The notes beneath the pieces were generated by a model, which saw only the letters and a program-made list of their open reading frames with translations, did not search any database and was not told the DNA's origin. From contig JAVBXY010000005.1 in the NCBI GenBank assembly GCA_030824275.1, positions 1 to 64,000 on the forward strand: a DNA stretch of 64,000 bases, written 5' to 3'. The position numbers were made by a program, and so were the translations under genes. Of the stretch, positions 9,721-19,679 are shown piece by piece; position 1 is the stretch's first letter, and each line of letters begins with the position of its first letter. Source of the stretch: Rhodocyclaceae bacterium. Lineage in GTDB: Bacteria; Pseudomonadota; Gammaproteobacteria; Burkholderiales; Rhodocyclaceae.

Positions 9721-11049
9721 GTGGCTAATCCGCAAGCTGCTGCTCTTGGCAAGACCGGAAAGTTCGGCGACCTCTGGCGCCGACTCTGGTTCTTGCTGGG
9801 CGCGCTTGTGGTCTACCGGATTGGTGCGCACATTCCGGTCCCCGGCATCGACCCTGTCAAGCTGGCCGAGTTGTTCCAGTCCCAGCAGGGTGGCATTCTG
9901 GGCATTTTCAACTTGTTCTCCGGCGGCGCATTGTCGCGCTTCACGCTGTTCGCGCTGGGCATCATGCCTTACATCTCCGCGTCGATCATCATGCAGTTGA
10001 TGACGATTGCAGTGCCCTCCATGGAGGCACTGAAGAAGGAAGGTGAAGCTGGACGGCGCAAGATTACGCAATACACCCGCTATGGCACGGTCGCTTTGGC
10101 GCTGTTCCAGGGCATTGGGATCGCTATCGCGCTTGAATCGCAACCGGGATTGGTGCTTGATCCTGGCATGTTGTTCCGCTTCGTTACCGTGATGACCCTG
10201 CTCACCGGAACGATGTTCCTGATGTGGCTGGGTGAGCAGATCACAGAGCGCGGTCTGGGCAACGGTATTTCGATCATCATTTTCGCCGGTATCGCGGCTG
10301 GCTTGCCGAGTTCCCTTGGCGGCTTGTTCGAGTTGGTTCGTACGGGTGCCATGCATCCGGTGTCTGCTCTGTTTATCTGCCTAGTTGCGGTGCTCGTTAC
10401 GGCCTTCGTCGTATTCGTCGAGCGGGGCCAGCGCAAGATTCTGGTGAACTACGCCAAGCGCCAAGTTGGCAATAAGGTGTACGGCGGACAGAGTTCCCAT
10501 CTGCCGCTCAAGCTGAACATGTCTGGCGTCATCCCGCCGATCTTTGCCTCGTCGATCATTCTCTTCCCTGCGACGGCAGCTGGTTGGTTCGGTTCCGGTG
10601 AGAGCATGCGCTGGCTGAAGGATGTTGCTGGCTCCCTGTCGCCCGGTCAGCCTATCTATGTGTTGCTTTACGCGGCTGCTATTGTCTTCTTCTGCTTCTT
10701 CTACACCGCCCTTGTGTTCAATTCCAAGGAGACTGCGGACAACCTTAAGAAGAGCGGCGCCTTCGTCCCCGGCATTCGCCCCGGCGATCAGACCGCTCGT
10801 TATATCGACAAAATTCTGACCCGCCTGACCCTGGCCGGTGCGCTTTACATCACGCTGGTATGTCTGCTGCCAGAGTTTTTGATCCTGAAGTGGAATGTCC
10901 CCTTCTACTTTGGCGGCACGAGTCTTTTGATTATTGTGGTCGTAACCATGGACTTTATGTCCCAAGTTCAGGCCTACATCATGTCGCACCAGTACGAGAG
11001 TTTGTTGAAGAAGGCCAATTTCAAGGGAGCGGGGTTTCCGGCTCGCTGA
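9721..11049 (+). CDS. secY: Protein translocase subunit SecY
   Basis: A 442-residue membrane protein with ten predicted transmembrane segments, forming the channel of the Sec translocon with SecE and SecG. Typical motifs include [14 protein letters not shown] in the first loop, [14 protein letters not shown] (TM2) and [19 protein letters not shown] before TM7. It uses a GTG start at 9721. Placement after rplO in the spc operon is standard. Confidence 0.98.
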   Translation: MANPQAAALGKTGKFGDLWRRLWFLLGALVVYRIGAHIPVPGIDPVKLAELFQSQQGGILGIFNLFSGGALSRFTLFALGIMPYISASIIMQLMTIAVPSMEALKKEGEAGRRKITQYTRYGTVALALFQGIGIAIALESQPGLVLDPGMLFRFVTVMTLLTGTMFLMWLGEQITERGLGNGISIIIFAGIAAGLPSSLGGLFELVRTGAMHPVSALFICLVAVLVTAFVVFVERGQRKILVNYAKRQVGNKVYGGQSSHLPLKLNMSGVIPPIFASSIILFPATAAGWFGSGESMRWLKDVAGSLSPGQPIYVLLYAAAIVFFCFFYTALVFNSKETADNLKKSGAFVPGIRPGDQTARYIDKILTRLTLAGALYITLVCLLPEFLILKWNVPFYFGGTSLLIIVVVTMDFMSQVQAYIMSHQYESLLKKANFKGAGFPAR

Positions 11050-11051
11050 GA

Positions 11052-11270
11052 ATGGCGAAGGAAGAGTCAATTGAAATGCAGGGAGAGGTTGTCGAGAATC
11101 TCCCGAATGCTACGTTCCGAATCAAGCTGGAAAACGGGCATGTAGTTCTCGGCCATATTTCGGGAAAGATGCGCATGCACTACATACGCATTCTTCCCGG
11201 TGACAAGGTTACCGTGCAGTTGACGCCTTACGACCTATCCAGGGCCCGTATCGTCTTCCGCGCCAAGTAA
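11052..11270 (+). CDS. infA: Translation initiation factor IF-1
   Basis: A 72-residue OB-fold protein ([19 protein letters not shown], ending [13 protein letters not shown]). It binds the 30S A site during initiation. The start at 11052 is two bases after the secY stop. An upstream extension in the same frame would run through secY and is rejected. Confidence 0.97.
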   Translation: MAKEESIEMQGEVVENLPNATFRIKLENGHVVLGHISGKMRMHYIRILPGDKVTVQLTPYDLSRARIVFRAK

Positions 11271-11301
11271 GTTAGTAAAGCAACATTTCCGGAGAATTCC
11301 A

Positions 11302-11415
11302 ATGAAAGTTATGGCTTCGGTGAAGCGTATCTGTCGTAATTGTAAAGTCATCCGTCGCAAGGGCGTGGTGAGGATCATTTGTACCGATCCGCGCCACAAG
11401 CAGCGTCAGGGTTGA
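11302..11415 (+). CDS. rpmJ: 50S ribosomal protein L36
   Basis: A 37-residue protein, [19 protein letters not shown] followed by [18 protein letters not shown]. It is the zinc-binding (C-plus) form, with Cys11, Cys14, Cys27 and His33 as likely ligands. A GGAGA Shine-Dalgarno lies upstream. Its stop codon overlaps the -35 box of the next promoter. Confidence 0.97.
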   Translation: MKVMASVKRICRNCKVIRRKGVVRIICTDPRHKQRQG

Positions 11416-11440
11416 TTGATCAATCCGGATCGGATACAAT
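11412..11440 (+). promoter_or_regulatory. Sigma-70 promoter of the alpha operon
   Basis: TTGATT (11412-11417) and TACAAT (11435-11440) are spaced by 17 bases. The -35 box overlaps the rpmJ stop codon. It would drive rpsM-rpsK-rpsD-rpoA-rplQ, with a leader of about 60 bases. Confidence 0.7.
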
Positions 11441-11506
11441 CTACGGTTTCCCGTTTTTCGGCTAGCCCCCAATTAACCGCTCAAGCGGCTACGAACAGGT
11501 AAGCAA

Positions 11507-11872
11507 ATGGCTCGTATTGCAGGCGTCAACATACCGAATCATCAACACACCGAGATCGCATTGACGGCGATCTACGGCATTGGTCGCACCCGCGCACAGA
11601 AGATCTGTGATGCGGCTGGCATCAAGCGTTCGACCAAAATCAAAGAACTCACGGATAGCGAAATGGATCGCTTGCGTGAAGAAGTGGGCAAGTTCACCGT
11701 CGAGGGCGATCTTCGCCGCGAGACGACCATGAACATCAAGCGCCTCATGGACCTTGGTTGCTATCGCGGCGTGCGTCATCGCCGTGGTCTGCCGGTTCGT
11801 GGTCAGCGCACCCGCACGAATGCCCGTACCCGCAAGGGGCCGCGCAAGGCGATTTCGATGGGTAAGAAGTAA
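11507..11872 (+). CDS. rpsM: 30S ribosomal protein S13
   Basis: A 121-residue S13 ([21 protein letters not shown]). It forms intersubunit bridges and touches P-site tRNA with its basic C-terminus ([18 protein letters not shown]). It is the first gene of the alpha operon. Confidence 0.98.
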   Translation: MARIAGVNIPNHQHTEIALTAIYGIGRTRAQKICDAAGIKRSTKIKELTDSEMDRLREEVGKFTVEGDLRRETTMNIKRLMDLGCYRGVRHRRGLPVRGQRTRTNARTRKGPRKAISMGKK

Positions 11873-11887
11873 ACCAGGAACGATTAA

Positions 11888-12277
11888 ATGGCCAAGACCG
11901 CAACCAAAGTCCGCAAGAAGGTCAAGAAGAACGTTGCCGAGGGCATTGCCCACGTTCACGCTTCCTTCAATAACACGATCATCACCATCACCGACCGTCA
12001 GGGCAATGCCCTGTCGTGGGCGACCTCCGGCGGTGCCGGCTTCAAGGGCTCCCGCAAGTCGACTCCCTTTGCCGCCCAGATCGCGGCCGAGGCTGCCGGC
12101 AAGGCTGCTCAGGAATGTGGTGTGAAGAACCTCGAGGTTCGCATCAAGGGCCCTGGCCCCGGTCGCGAATCCGCTGTCCGCGCGCTCAATGCGCTGGGCA
12201 TGAAGATCACCAGCATCACCGATATCACTCCGATTCCCCACAACGGATGCCGGCCGCCCAAGCGCCGCCGCATCTAA
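11888..12277 (+). CDS. rpsK: 30S ribosomal protein S11
   Basis: A 129-residue S11 with the conserved [22 protein letters not shown] segment and the [14 protein letters not shown] motif. It lies on the 30S platform near the Shine-Dalgarno helix. Confidence 0.98.
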   Translation: MAKTATKVRKKVKKNVAEGIAHVHASFNNTIITITDRQGNALSWATSGGAGFKGSRKSTPFAAQIAAEAAGKAAQECGVKNLEVRIKGPGPGRESAVRALNALGMKITSITDITPIPHNGCRPPKRRRI

Positions 12278-12297
12278 GGCAATAAGGATACGACACC

Positions 12298-12927
12298 ATG
12301 GCCCGCAACCTGGACCCAAAGTGCCGCCAGTGCCGCCGCGAGGGCGAAAAGCTCTTTCTCAAAGGCGAGAAGTGCTTCACTGACAAATGTTCCGTTGAAC
12401 GCCGCGCCTATGCGCCCGGCCAGCATGGCCAGAAGTCCGGCCAGCGCCTGTCCGGCTATGGCACGCAACTTCGCGAAAAGCAGAAGATCCGTCGCATCTA
12501 CGGCATTCTCGAGCGCCAGTTCCGCAAAGTGTTCGGCGAAGCCGAGCGCAAGAAGGGACAGACCGGCGAGAACCTGCTCAAGCTGCTCGAAGGTCGTCTT
12601 GATGCCGTTGCCTATCGCATGGGCTTCGGTGCTTCCCGTGCAGAAGCCCGTCAGATCGTTCGCCACAATGGCGTTCTGGTTAACGGCAAGCGCGTGAATA
12701 TTCCTTCCTACACGCTGCGTCCGGGCGATGTGGTCCAGCTGGTCGATGCAACGCGTGGTCACCTGCGTACCAAGGCTGCTCTCGAAGCCGCCGAGTCGCG
12801 CGGTTTCCCTGAATGGCTGGAAGTGGATGCCAAGGCCGCCAAGGGCGTCTTCAAGTCCTACCCCGCCCGTGAAGACCTGCCGCCTTCGATCAACGAAGGC
12901 CTGGTCGTCGAACTGTATTCGCGCTAA
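12298..12927 (+). CDS. rpsD: 30S ribosomal protein S4 (zinc-binding form)
   Basis: A 209-residue S4, a primary 16S rRNA binder. The N-terminus has Cys9, Cys12, Cys26 and Cys31 ([20 protein letters not shown]), the ligands of the zinc-containing C-plus form; E. coli S4 lacks them. The S4 RNA-binding domain lies at about residues 95-155 ([14 protein letters not shown]). In E. coli S4 represses the alpha operon. Confidence 0.98.
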   Translation: MARNLDPKCRQCRREGEKLFLKGEKCFTDKCSVERRAYAPGQHGQKSGQRLSGYGTQLREKQKIRRIYGILERQFRKVFGEAERKKGQTGENLLKLLEGRLDAVAYRMGFGASRAEARQIVRHNGVLVNGKRVNIPSYTLRPGDVVQLVDATRGHLRTKAALEAAESRGFPEWLEVDAKAAKGVFKSYPAREDLPPSINEGLVVELYSR

Positions 12928-12938
12928 TACGTAGTCCC

Positions 12939-12967
12939 GCGCCTGGCGTCCTGTGGACGTCAGGCGC
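12939..12967 (+). promoter_or_regulatory. Strong RNA hairpin between rpsD and rpoA
   Basis: GCGCCTGGCGTCC (12939-12951) pairs with GGACGTCAGGCGC (12955-12967) over a 3-base loop; in RNA all 13 pairs form, one as G-U. Only ATTTCC follows, not a T-run, so it looks more like an attenuator, processing site or stability element than a full terminator. Confidence 0.55.
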
Positions 12968-12988
12968 ATTTCCTTTGAGGGAATGCTG

Positions 12989-13966
12989 ATGCACACACTT
13001 CTGAAGCCCCGCAGTATCGATGTCCAGCAGCTTTCGCCGGTCCATGCCCGCGTGGTCATGGAGCCGTTCGAACGTGGCTATGGCCACACGCTTGGCAACG
13101 CGCTGCGCCGCATCCTGCTGTCGTCCATGGAGGGCGTTGCGCCCACCGAGGTCTCGATTGAAGGCGTTCTGCACGAGTACTCCACGCTGGAAGGCGTGCG
13201 TGAGGACGTCGTTGATATCCTCCTGAACCTCAAGGGCGTCGTGCTGAAGATGCACAATCGTCGCGAAGCCACCCTGAGCCTGTCGAAAGACGGCGAAGGC
13301 ATCGTGACCGCTGGCGACATCGAGACCACTCACGACGTCGAGATCGTCAATCCCGATCACGTCATTGCCCGCATCGCCCCCGGCGGCAAGCTGAAGATGC
13401 AGATCCGTGTTGAGTCCGGTCGTGGCTACGTGCCCGCCAACCAGCGTCAGATCGCCCGCGAGAACCTGGCCATCGGCCAGATCATGCTGGATGCCTCCTT
13501 CAGCCCGGTGCGTCGCGTCAGCTATCACGTCGAGTCCGCCCGTGTCGAACAGCGTACCGACCTGGACAAGCTGATCCTTGACATCGAGACCAACGGCGCC
13601 ATCGACAATGCCGAAGAGGCTGTGCGTACCGCCGCTCGCATCCTGATGGAACAGCTGACGGTGTTTGCGGACCTCGAAGGCACCCCGATGACCACCGATA
13701 CGCCGAAGGCCACCTCGGTGGACCCGGTGCTGGTGCGTCCTGTGGACGATCTGGAACTGACCGTGCGCTCCGCCAACTGCCTCAAGGCCGAGAACATCTA
13801 TTACATCGGTGATCTGATTCAGCGCACCGAAACCGAGCTGCTGAAGACTCCGAACCTGGGTCGCAAGTCGCTCAACGAAATCAAGGAAGTGCTGGCTTCG
13901 CGTGGCCTGACCTTGGGAATGAAGCTGGAAAGCTGGCCGCCCGCCGGTCTCGAAAAGCTCTCCTGA
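12989..13966 (+). CDS. rpoA: DNA-directed RNA polymerase subunit alpha
   Basis: RNA polymerase alpha, 325 residues from the ATG at 12989 ([15 protein letters not shown]). This start has GAGGGA six bases upstream; the ATG at 12983 would have none. The N-terminal domain (1-235) dimerises and holds the beta subunits ([21 protein letters not shown]). The C-terminal domain (about 250-325, ending with [14 protein letters not shown]) binds UP elements and activators. Confidence 0.97.
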   Translation: MHTLLKPRSIDVQQLSPVHARVVMEPFERGYGHTLGNALRRILLSSMEGVAPTEVSIEGVLHEYSTLEGVREDVVDILLNLKGVVLKMHNRREATLSLSKDGEGIVTAGDIETTHDVEIVNPDHVIARIAPGGKLKMQIRVESGRGYVPANQRQIARENLAIGQIMLDASFSPVRRVSYHVESARVEQRTDLDKLILDIETNGAIDNAEEAVRTAARILMEQLTVFADLEGTPMTTDTPKATSVDPVLVRPVDDLELTVRSANCLKAENIYYIGDLIQRTETELLKTPNLGRKSLNEIKEVLASRGLTLGMKLESWPPAGLEKLS

Positions 13967-14041
13967 TCTTTTTTAATACTCGACAACCATTAACCGGCCC
14001 TTTGCATTGCGCGGGGGCCGCAAAAAAACGAGGAATACATC

Positions 14042-14437
14042 ATGCGTCACGGTAACGGACTCCGCAAACTCAACCGCACCTCGGCTCACCGCCAGGCGAT
14101 GCTGCGCAACATGGCAGTTTCCCTGCTGCGCCACGAGGCCATCAAGACCACCCTGCCGAAGGCCAAGGAACTGCGCCGCGTCGTTGAGCCTCTGATCACC
14201 CTGGGCAAGAACCCGAGCCTGGCCAACCGCCGCCTCGCGTTTGACCGCACCCGTGATCGCGACATCGTCGGCAAGCTGTTCAACGAACTCGGCCCGCGTT
14301 ACGCTGCCCGCAATGGCGGCTACCTGCGCATCCTGAAAATGGGCTTCCGCGTTGGCGACAATGCACCGATGGCTTTCGTTGAACTGATGGACCGCCCGGC
14401 TGCTGACGAAGCTGCCGAGGTCGCAACCGCCGAATAA
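14042..14437 (+). CDS. rplQ: 50S ribosomal protein L17
   Basis: A 131-residue L17 ([21 protein letters not shown]). It sits near the tunnel exit. It is the last gene of the alpha operon and is followed by a strong terminator shared with the convergent cysN. Confidence 0.98.
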   Translation: MRHGNGLRKLNRTSAHRQAMLRNMAVSLLRHEAIKTTLPKAKELRRVVEPLITLGKNPSLANRRLAFDRTRDRDIVGKLFNELGPRYAARNGGYLRILKMGFRVGDNAPMAFVELMDRPAADEAAEVATAE

Positions 14438-14453
14438 GTTTTCCGGCGCCAAC

Positions 14454-14482
14454 AAAAAAGCCAGGCATTGCCTGGCTTTTTT
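14454..14482. terminator. Bidirectional terminator between rplQ and cysN
   Basis: AAAAAAGCCAGGC and GCCTGGCTTTTTT form a stem with a 3-base loop and T-runs in both directions. It can end the ribosomal transcript from the left and the cys transcript from the right. Confidence 0.9.
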
Positions 14483-14499
14483 GCTTTCTGCGACGGCGT

Positions 14500-15792
14500 T
14501 CAGAGAATCATGCCGGCGCCGACCGTGTTGTTGGTGGATTCGTCAATGATGATGAAGGCACCGGTGGCGCGATTCTCGGCGTAGCGATCCACGCACAGAG
14601 GTTGGGCCAGCTTGAAGGAGACCTTGGCGATGTCGTTCATGGCGAGGCGCTCCGCCGGAGCTTGCTCCAGACTGTTGATGTCCACGCGATAGCTGATGCC
14701 GCCAACCATGGCTTTGCTTTCCCGGGTGGTTTGGCGTACTAGGTACTTGCGCTGGGGATCGAGGGGTGCTTCGGCCAACCAGCAGACCATGGCGTCGATT
14801 TGCCGTGTCACCAGGGCCGACTTCTCCGGATGCACCATCATGTCGCCGCGGGATATGTCGATCTCGTCCTCCAGCAGCAGCGTCACTGACTGCTCGGCGA
14901 AGGCGCGCGGAAGGGACTGGCCGTAGAGCTGGATGTCCTTGATCCGCGTGCGCCGCTCGGAGGGCAGCACCACGATCTCGTCGCCGACGGCCACTTCGCC
15001 GGATTCGACGCGGCCCATGAAGCCCCGATAGTCGTGCAGCTTGGGATCATCGGCCTTCTGCGGGCGGCAGACGTACTGCACGGGGAAGCGGAAGCGTTCA
15101 TCGCTCTCCGTATGCGCCGCCGGTGCCGATTCCAGAATGTCCAGCAAGGTCGGGCCCTGATACCAGCCGAGACGCTCGCCCCGATCCACGATCATGTCGC
15201 CGTTGAGGGCGGATAGCGGAATGAAGCGCACGTCCTTGATGCCGAGCTGTGCGGCGAAGGCGAGGTACTCGCCACGGATGCGCTCGAACACGGCCTGGTC
15301 GTAATCAACCAGGTCCATCTTGTTGATCGCCACGACCAGATGCGGGATGCCGACCAGGTGCGCCAGGTAGGAGTGACGACGGGTCTGGGTCAGGATGCCC
15401 TTGCGCGCATCCACCAGGATGATCGCCAGATTGGCCGTCGAGGCCGCCGTCACCATGTTGCGGGTGTACTGCTCGTGGCCCGGCGCGTCGGCGATGATGT
15501 ACTTGCGGCGGCCGGTGGTGAAGTAGCGGTAGGCCACATCAATGGTGATGCCCTGCTCGCGCTCGGCCTGGAGGCCATCGGTGAGCAGGGACAGATCCAC
15601 CGCTTCGAGGCCGCGCCGATGCGAGGTGCGCTCGATGGAATGCAGGGTGTCGGCGAGGATGGTCTTGGTGTCGAACAGCAGTCGGCCGATCAGCGTGCTC
15701 TTGCCGTCGTCCACGCTGCCGCAGGTGAGAAAGCGCAGCAGGCCGTTATCCACGGGCTGTTCGAATTCGGGCAGACGTTCAATCGCGCTCAT
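14500..15792 (-). CDS. cysN: Sulfate adenylyltransferase subunit 1 (GTPase)
   Basis: CysN is the GTPase subunit of ATP sulfurylase and couples GTP hydrolysis to APS synthesis. The 430-residue protein has G1 GSVDDGKSTLIGRLL (about 32-46), G3 DAPGHEQY and G4 NKMD, then EF-Tu-like beta-barrel domains. No APS kinase (CysC) domain is fused at the end. The ATG at 15792 overlaps the cysD stop (TGATG). An upstream extension would run inside cysD and is rejected. Confidence 0.96.
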   Translation of the reverse strand: MSAIERLPEFEQPVDNGLLRFLTCGSVDDGKSTLIGRLLFDTKTILADTLHSIERTSHRRGLEAVDLSLLTDGLQAEREQGITIDVAYRYFTTGRRKYIIADAPGHEQYTRNMVTAASTANLAIILVDARKGILTQTRRHSYLAHLVGIPHLVVAINKMDLVDYDQAVFERIRGEYLAFAAQLGIKDVRFIPLSALNGDMIVDRGERLGWYQGPTLLDILESAPAAHTESDERFRFPVQYVCRPQKADDPKLHDYRGFMGRVESGEVAVGDEIVVLPSERRTRIKDIQLYGQSLPRAFAEQSVTLLLEDEIDISRGDMMVHPEKSALVTRQIDAMVCWLAEAPLDPQRKYLVRQTTRESKAMVGGISYRVDINSLEQAPAERLAMNDIAKVSFKLAQPLCVDRYAENRATGAFIIIDESTNNTVGAGMIL

Positions 15793-16712
15793 CAGAAATA
15801 TCCTTCCTTCTTGCGTTGTTCCATCGAGGCTTCCGAGGTCTGGTCGTCCAGGCGCGTGGCGCCGCGTTCGGTGACGGTGGTGGTGGCGGTTTCGACGATG
15901 ATGGCCGCCACCGTGGCGGCATCGGATTCCACCGGCGCCGTGCAAGTGATGTCGCCGACGGTGCGGAAGCGCACCAGCACGTCCTCGATCACGTCGCCGG
16001 GCTTGACCGGGGTGATCTCGGTCACCGGTTGCAGCAAACCACCCTTGCGTACCACCGGCCGCGTGTGGGCAAAGTAGATCGAGGGCAGTTGCAGCTTCTC
16101 GCTCTCGATGTATTGCCAGACGTCCAGCTCGGTCCAGTTCGAGATCGGGAAGACGCGGATGTTCTCGCCTTTATGCACGCGGGCGTTGTAGAGGTCCCAC
16201 AGTTCCGGGCGCTGGTTCTTCGGGTCCCACTGTCCGAACCCGTCGCGGAAGGAGAACAGGCGTTCCTTGGCGCGGGCCTTTTCCTCATCGCGGCGGGCGC
16301 CGCCGATGCAGGCGTCGAAACCGAATTCCTCAATGGCTTCGAGCAGCGTCACCGACTGATGCTTGTTGCGCGACTCGTCGGCGGATTTGAGCACCACGGT
16401 GCCGCGACGCATGGAGTCTTCCACCGAACGCACGATCAGGCGCTCGTTCAGCTCACAGGCGCGGGCGTCGCGGAAGTCGATCACTTCCGAATAGTTGTGG
16501 CCGGTATCCACGTGCAGCAGCGGGAAGGGAAAGCGGCCGGGGCGGAAGGCCTTCTCCGCCAGGCGCAGCATCACGATGGAGTCCTTGCCGCCAGAAAAAA
16601 GCATGGCCGGATTGGCGCACTGGCCGGCGACTTCGCGCAGGATGTGGATGGACTCGGCTTCCAGCCAGTCGAGGTGCGACAGTGTGGAATGGGATTGCGT
16701 GGCGGTGCTCAT
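15792..16712 (-). CDS. cysD: Sulfate adenylyltransferase subunit 2
   Basis: The 306-residue catalytic subunit of ATP sulfurylase, which adenylates sulfate. The PP-loop SGGKDSIVML lies near residues 45-55, and the conserved RRDEEKARAKERLFSFRD region is present. The ATG at 16712 (MSTATQSHS) overlaps the cysH stop by 4 bases, so cysH-cysD-cysN are probably translated as a coupled unit. Confidence 0.97.
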   Translation of the reverse strand: MSTATQSHSTLSHLDWLEAESIHILREVAGQCANPAMLFSGGKDSIVMLRLAEKAFRPGRFPFPLLHVDTGHNYSEVIDFRDARACELNERLIVRSVEDSMRRGTVVLKSADESRNKHQSVTLLEAIEEFGFDACIGGARRDEEKARAKERLFSFRDGFGQWDPKNQRPELWDLYNARVHKGENIRVFPISNWTELDVWQYIESEKLQLPSIYFAHTRPVVRKGGLLQPVTEITPVKPGDVIEDVLVRFRTVGDITCTAPVESDAATVAAIIVETATTTVTERGATRLDDQTSEASMEQRKKEGYF

Positions 16713-17473
16713 GCGTCGGCTCCTTCTTTCTTGATGCGTTGCAGGCGGCCATCGACAAAATGCAGCCCGCATTCCTTGGTTTCCGGGTTCTCCCACCACC
16801 AGCGGCCGGCGCGCACATCCTCGCCGGGCTGGATGGCACGGGTGCAAGGGCCGCAGCCGATGCTGGGATAGCCCTTGTCGTGCAGTGCGTTGTAGGGCAC
16901 GTGGTTGGCGTTCAGGTAAGCCCACACTTCGGCCTCGCTCCAGTCGGCCAGCGGGCTGATCTTGAGCAGGCCGTTGGCGGCATCGTCGGCGATCACCGCC
17001 AGGGCTTCGCGTGTCGTGGACTGCGCCGCGCGCAGGCCGGTGACCCAGGCGCTCTTGCCGGCAAGGATGCGGCGCAGGGGTTCGACCTTGCGCGCATGGC
17101 AGCAGGCCTTGCGTGCCTCGATGCTGTCGTAGAAGCCGTTGATGCCGTGGGCGGTGACGAAAGACTGCACCGAGCCGGCCTCGGGAAAGCGCACATCGAT
17201 GCGCTTGCCGTAGTGCTGCTCGGCGCGGGCAATCAGTTCGTAGGTTTCCGTGGGCAGGCGGCCGGTGTCGAGGGAGAAGATGGCGATGTCGATGGCCTCG
17301 CGCCAGATCAGGTCGGTCAGCACCATGTCCTCGGCGCCGAGGCTGTTGGCGAAGACGACCGGCGCGTGGTCGGTAGCCACCTGGCGCAGCAGGCGGATTG
17401 CGGCGGCGGCCTTGGCGGCGACGGCGTCCACCAGGGCGGGGTCGGCGAGGGGAGGGAGATTGTCGCGGATCAT
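16709..17473 (-). CDS. cysH: Adenylyl-sulfate (APS) reductase, iron-sulfur type
   Basis: Reduces activated sulfate to sulfite with thioredoxin. The 254-residue protein has Cys124-Cys125 and Cys207-x2-Cys210, the four ligands of a [4Fe-4S] cluster that mark APS (not PAPS) reductases, and the catalytic ECGLH motif (Cys235). No cysC is seen nearby, which fits direct APS reduction. It lies in the cys operon between cysD and the DUF934 gene. Confidence 0.95.
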   Translation of the reverse strand: MIRDNLPPLADPALVDAVAAKAAAAIRLLRQVATDHAPVVFANSLGAEDMVLTDLIWREAIDIAIFSLDTGRLPTETYELIARAEQHYGKRIDVRFPEAGSVQSFVTAHGINGFYDSIEARKACCHARKVEPLRRILAGKSAWVTGLRAAQSTTREALAVIADDAANGLLKISPLADWSEAEVWAYLNANHVPYNALHDKGYPSIGCGPCTRAIQPGEDVRAGRWWWENPETKECGLHFVDGRLQRIKKEGADA

Positions 17474-17481
17474 GTTTTCTC

Positions 17482-17994
17482 TCAGGCGGCGCGGCGACGG
17501 AACAGCGGTAGGGGCTGGTCGGTGCCGGTCTGGTAGACCTCGGGGAAGTCGGTGAAGGCGGCCAGGGCCTCGTCGATATTGCGTTCTTCAGGAATCAGGA
17601 AGCTGTCGAAGCCGACGCGCTGGAGCAGGAAAATCTGGTCGCGGCCCACATCGCCGACGGCGCGCAACTCGCCCTTGTAGCCATGGCGTTCGCGCAGCAG
17701 GCGGGCGGTGGAGTAGCCGCGACCATCGGTGAATTTCGGGAACTCGACGGCGATCAACGCGAAGCGGCCGAGGTCGCCGGCAATCTCGGCCGGATCAAAA
17801 GTCGGCCCTAGCGAGACGGCGATATCACCGCCTCGAGCCAGCAGTTCGTCGCGCCGGGCAAGCCACAGGGGAGCCGGAATCAGCACCGGCCCCGGTGGCA
17901 GGATCACCAGTGTCGGGTCTTCGCCTTTCGTCAGTTCGATGCGCAACCACCGATTACCGACGGCGCCGCTCTTGCGGATGAGTTGATCAGGCAT
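17482..17994 (-). CDS. DUF934 family protein of the sulfur assimilation operon
   Basis: A 170-residue protein starting MPDQLIRKSGAV at 17994. It carries the family signature FPKFTDGRGYSTARLLRER (about residues 89-107). DUF934 genes lie next to cysI and cysH across proteobacteria and are assumed to help sulfite reduction, but the reaction is not known to me. It overlaps the cysI-like gene by 8 bases. A copy of the 25-bp repeat lies at 17797-17821 and encodes AVSLGPTF-like residues in a variable segment. Confidence 0.85.
   Translation of the reverse strand: MPDQLIRKSGAVGNRWLRIELTKGEDPTLVILPPGPVLIPAPLWLARRDELLARGGDIAVSLGPTFDPAEIAGDLGRFALIAVEFPKFTDGRGYSTARLLRERHGYKGELRAVGDVGRDQIFLLQRVGFDSFLIPEERNIDEALAAFTDFPEVYQTGTDQPLPLFRRRAA
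17797..17821 (+). repeat. 25-bp dispersed repeat, copy within the DUF934 gene
   Basis: It begins AAAAGTCGGCCCT and ends AGCGAGACGGCG, three differences from the family pattern (left half AAAAGTCGGCGCT, right half GGCGGGACGGCG). It is the leftmost copy. Orientation is opposite to the host gene. This copy is more diverged, so membership is likely but less sure. Confidence 0.6.
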
Positions 17995-19666
17995 AACGGC
18001 GCTCCTCGGTGGCGGCGGTGTTGTAGACGGCATCGCGGAAGGGCTCAAGACCGAGACGATCCACGGTATCGGCGAAGCGCTCGTCGGCGTGACGCTGGGC
18101 GAGATAGACGTCGATGAGCTTCTCGATCACATCCGGCACATCCGTGGCGGCGAAGGAACGACCGATCACCTCGCCGATCACGGCCTGGTTGCCCTGGCGA
18201 CCGCCGAGGGTGATCTGGTACCACTCCTCGCCATGCTTATCGACGCCGAGGATGCCGATGGCGCCAAGATGATGGTGGCCGCAGGAGTTCATGCAGCCGG
18301 AGATGTTGAGCTCCAGTTCGCCGATGTCGTGCAGGTAATCGAGATCCTCGAAACGCTCCTGGATGGCGGCGGCGATGGGCAGCGATTTGGCGTTGGCCAG
18401 GGCGCAGAAGTCGCCGCCGGGGCAGGCGATCAGGTCGGCCAACAGACCCACGGTCGGGCTGGCGAGGCCGGCAGCCTTGGCGCGTTGCCAGACGGTGTAG
18501 AGGTCGGCCTGGGCCACGTCGGGCAGGATCAGGTTCTGCTCGTGGGAGACGCGCAGTTCGCCGAAGCTGAAGCGCTCGCTCAGTTCGGCGGCGGCTTCCA
18601 TCTGTTCGGAACTGGCATCCCCGGGGGCGGCGCCGGGCTTCTTCAGCGATAGCGTGACGGCGGCATAGCCCGGCACCTTGTGGCCATGCACATTGCGCTC
18701 CACCCAGCGGGCGAAGGCGCGGTCGTCCTTGAGGTTGGCCAGATGGCACAGGTCGTCGCTGGCGCGGGTTGCGTAGGCCGGGGCGCTGAAGCGGGCGGCG
18801 ACGCGGGCGACTTCGGCCTCGGTCAGGGTCAGCGGGCCGTCCTTCAGGTGCTGCCATTCCTCATCCACCTGGCGGGCAAACTCCGCGCCGCCGATGGACT
18901 TGACCAGGATCTTGATGCGTGCCTTGTAGGCGTTGTCACGACGGCCATAACGATTGAAGACGCGGACCAGGGCCTCGCTGTAGGTCAGCAGATGCTGCCA
19001 GGGCAGGAAGTCCACCAGCTTCTGGCCGATCAGTGGCGTGCGGCCGAGACCGCCGCCGGCATAGACCGTGAAGCCAATTTCACCGGCCGCGTTCTTGAGA
19101 ATTTGCAGGCCTAGGTCATGTACCTGGATCGCCGCGCGATCTTCCGTCGCACCGCTGATGGCGACCTTGAACTTGCGCGGCAGGAAGGCGAATTCGGGAT
19201 GGACGGTGGACCACTGGCGCAGGATCTCGGCCCATGGGCGCGGATCGGCGATCTCGTCGGCGGCGACGCCGGCGAAGTGGTCGGTGGTGACGTTGCGGAT
19301 GCAGTTGCCCGAGGTCTGGATGGCGTGCATCTCGACGGCGGCCAGTTCTTCGAGGATGTCCGGCACCTGGGGCAGTTGCACCCAGTTCAGTTGCAGGTTG
19401 TGGCGCGTGGTGAAGTGGCCGAAGCCCCGGTCGTAGCGGCGGGCGATGTCGGCCAGCTTGCGCAGTTGCACGGCCGACAGTACGCCGTAGGGCACGGCGA
19501 TGCGCAACATGGGGCCATGGCGCTGGATGTAGAGGCCGTTCTGCAAACGCAGGGGGCGGAAGTCGTCGTCGGAGAGCGTACCGGCCAGGTTGCGCCGGGT
19601 CTGGTCGCGGAACTGGGCGACGCGGGCGCGGACGATGGCGTGGTCGTAGTCGTCGTAGATGTACAT
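17987..19666 (-). CDS. cysI: Siroheme-dependent sulfite (or nitrite) reductase, beta subunit
   Basis: Reduces sulfite to sulfide. The 559-residue protein has the duplicated ferredoxin-like and siroheme-binding halves. The cluster and siroheme ligands appear as CPGGDFC (about 414-420) and CMNSC (about 457-461). Residues RHNLQLNWVQL and NCIRNVTTDH match the family. The neighbouring cysH, cysD and cysN make sulfite the likely substrate. No flavoprotein CysJ is seen, so electrons may come from ferredoxin or another carrier. Confidence 0.92.
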   Translation of the reverse strand: MYIYDDYDHAIVRARVAQFRDQTRRNLAGTLSDDDFRPLRLQNGLYIQRHGPMLRIAVPYGVLSAVQLRKLADIARRYDRGFGHFTTRHNLQLNWVQLPQVPDILEELAAVEMHAIQTSGNCIRNVTTDHFAGVAADEIADPRPWAEILRQWSTVHPEFAFLPRKFKVAISGATEDRAAIQVHDLGLQILKNAAGEIGFTVYAGGGLGRTPLIGQKLVDFLPWQHLLTYSEALVRVFNRYGRRDNAYKARIKILVKSIGGAEFARQVDEEWQHLKDGPLTLTEAEVARVAARFSAPAYATRASDDLCHLANLKDDRAFARWVERNVHGHKVPGYAAVTLSLKKPGAAPGDASSEQMEAAAELSERFSFGELRVSHEQNLILPDVAQADLYTVWQRAKAAGLASPTVGLLADLIACPGGDFCALANAKSLPIAAAIQERFEDLDYLHDIGELELNISGCMNSCGHHHLGAIGILGVDKHGEEWYQITLGGRQGNQAVIGEVIGRSFAATDVPDVIEKLIDVYLAQRHADERFADTVDRLGLEPFRDAVYNTAATEERRYA

Positions 19667-19679
19667 ATGGTGTTACCTC

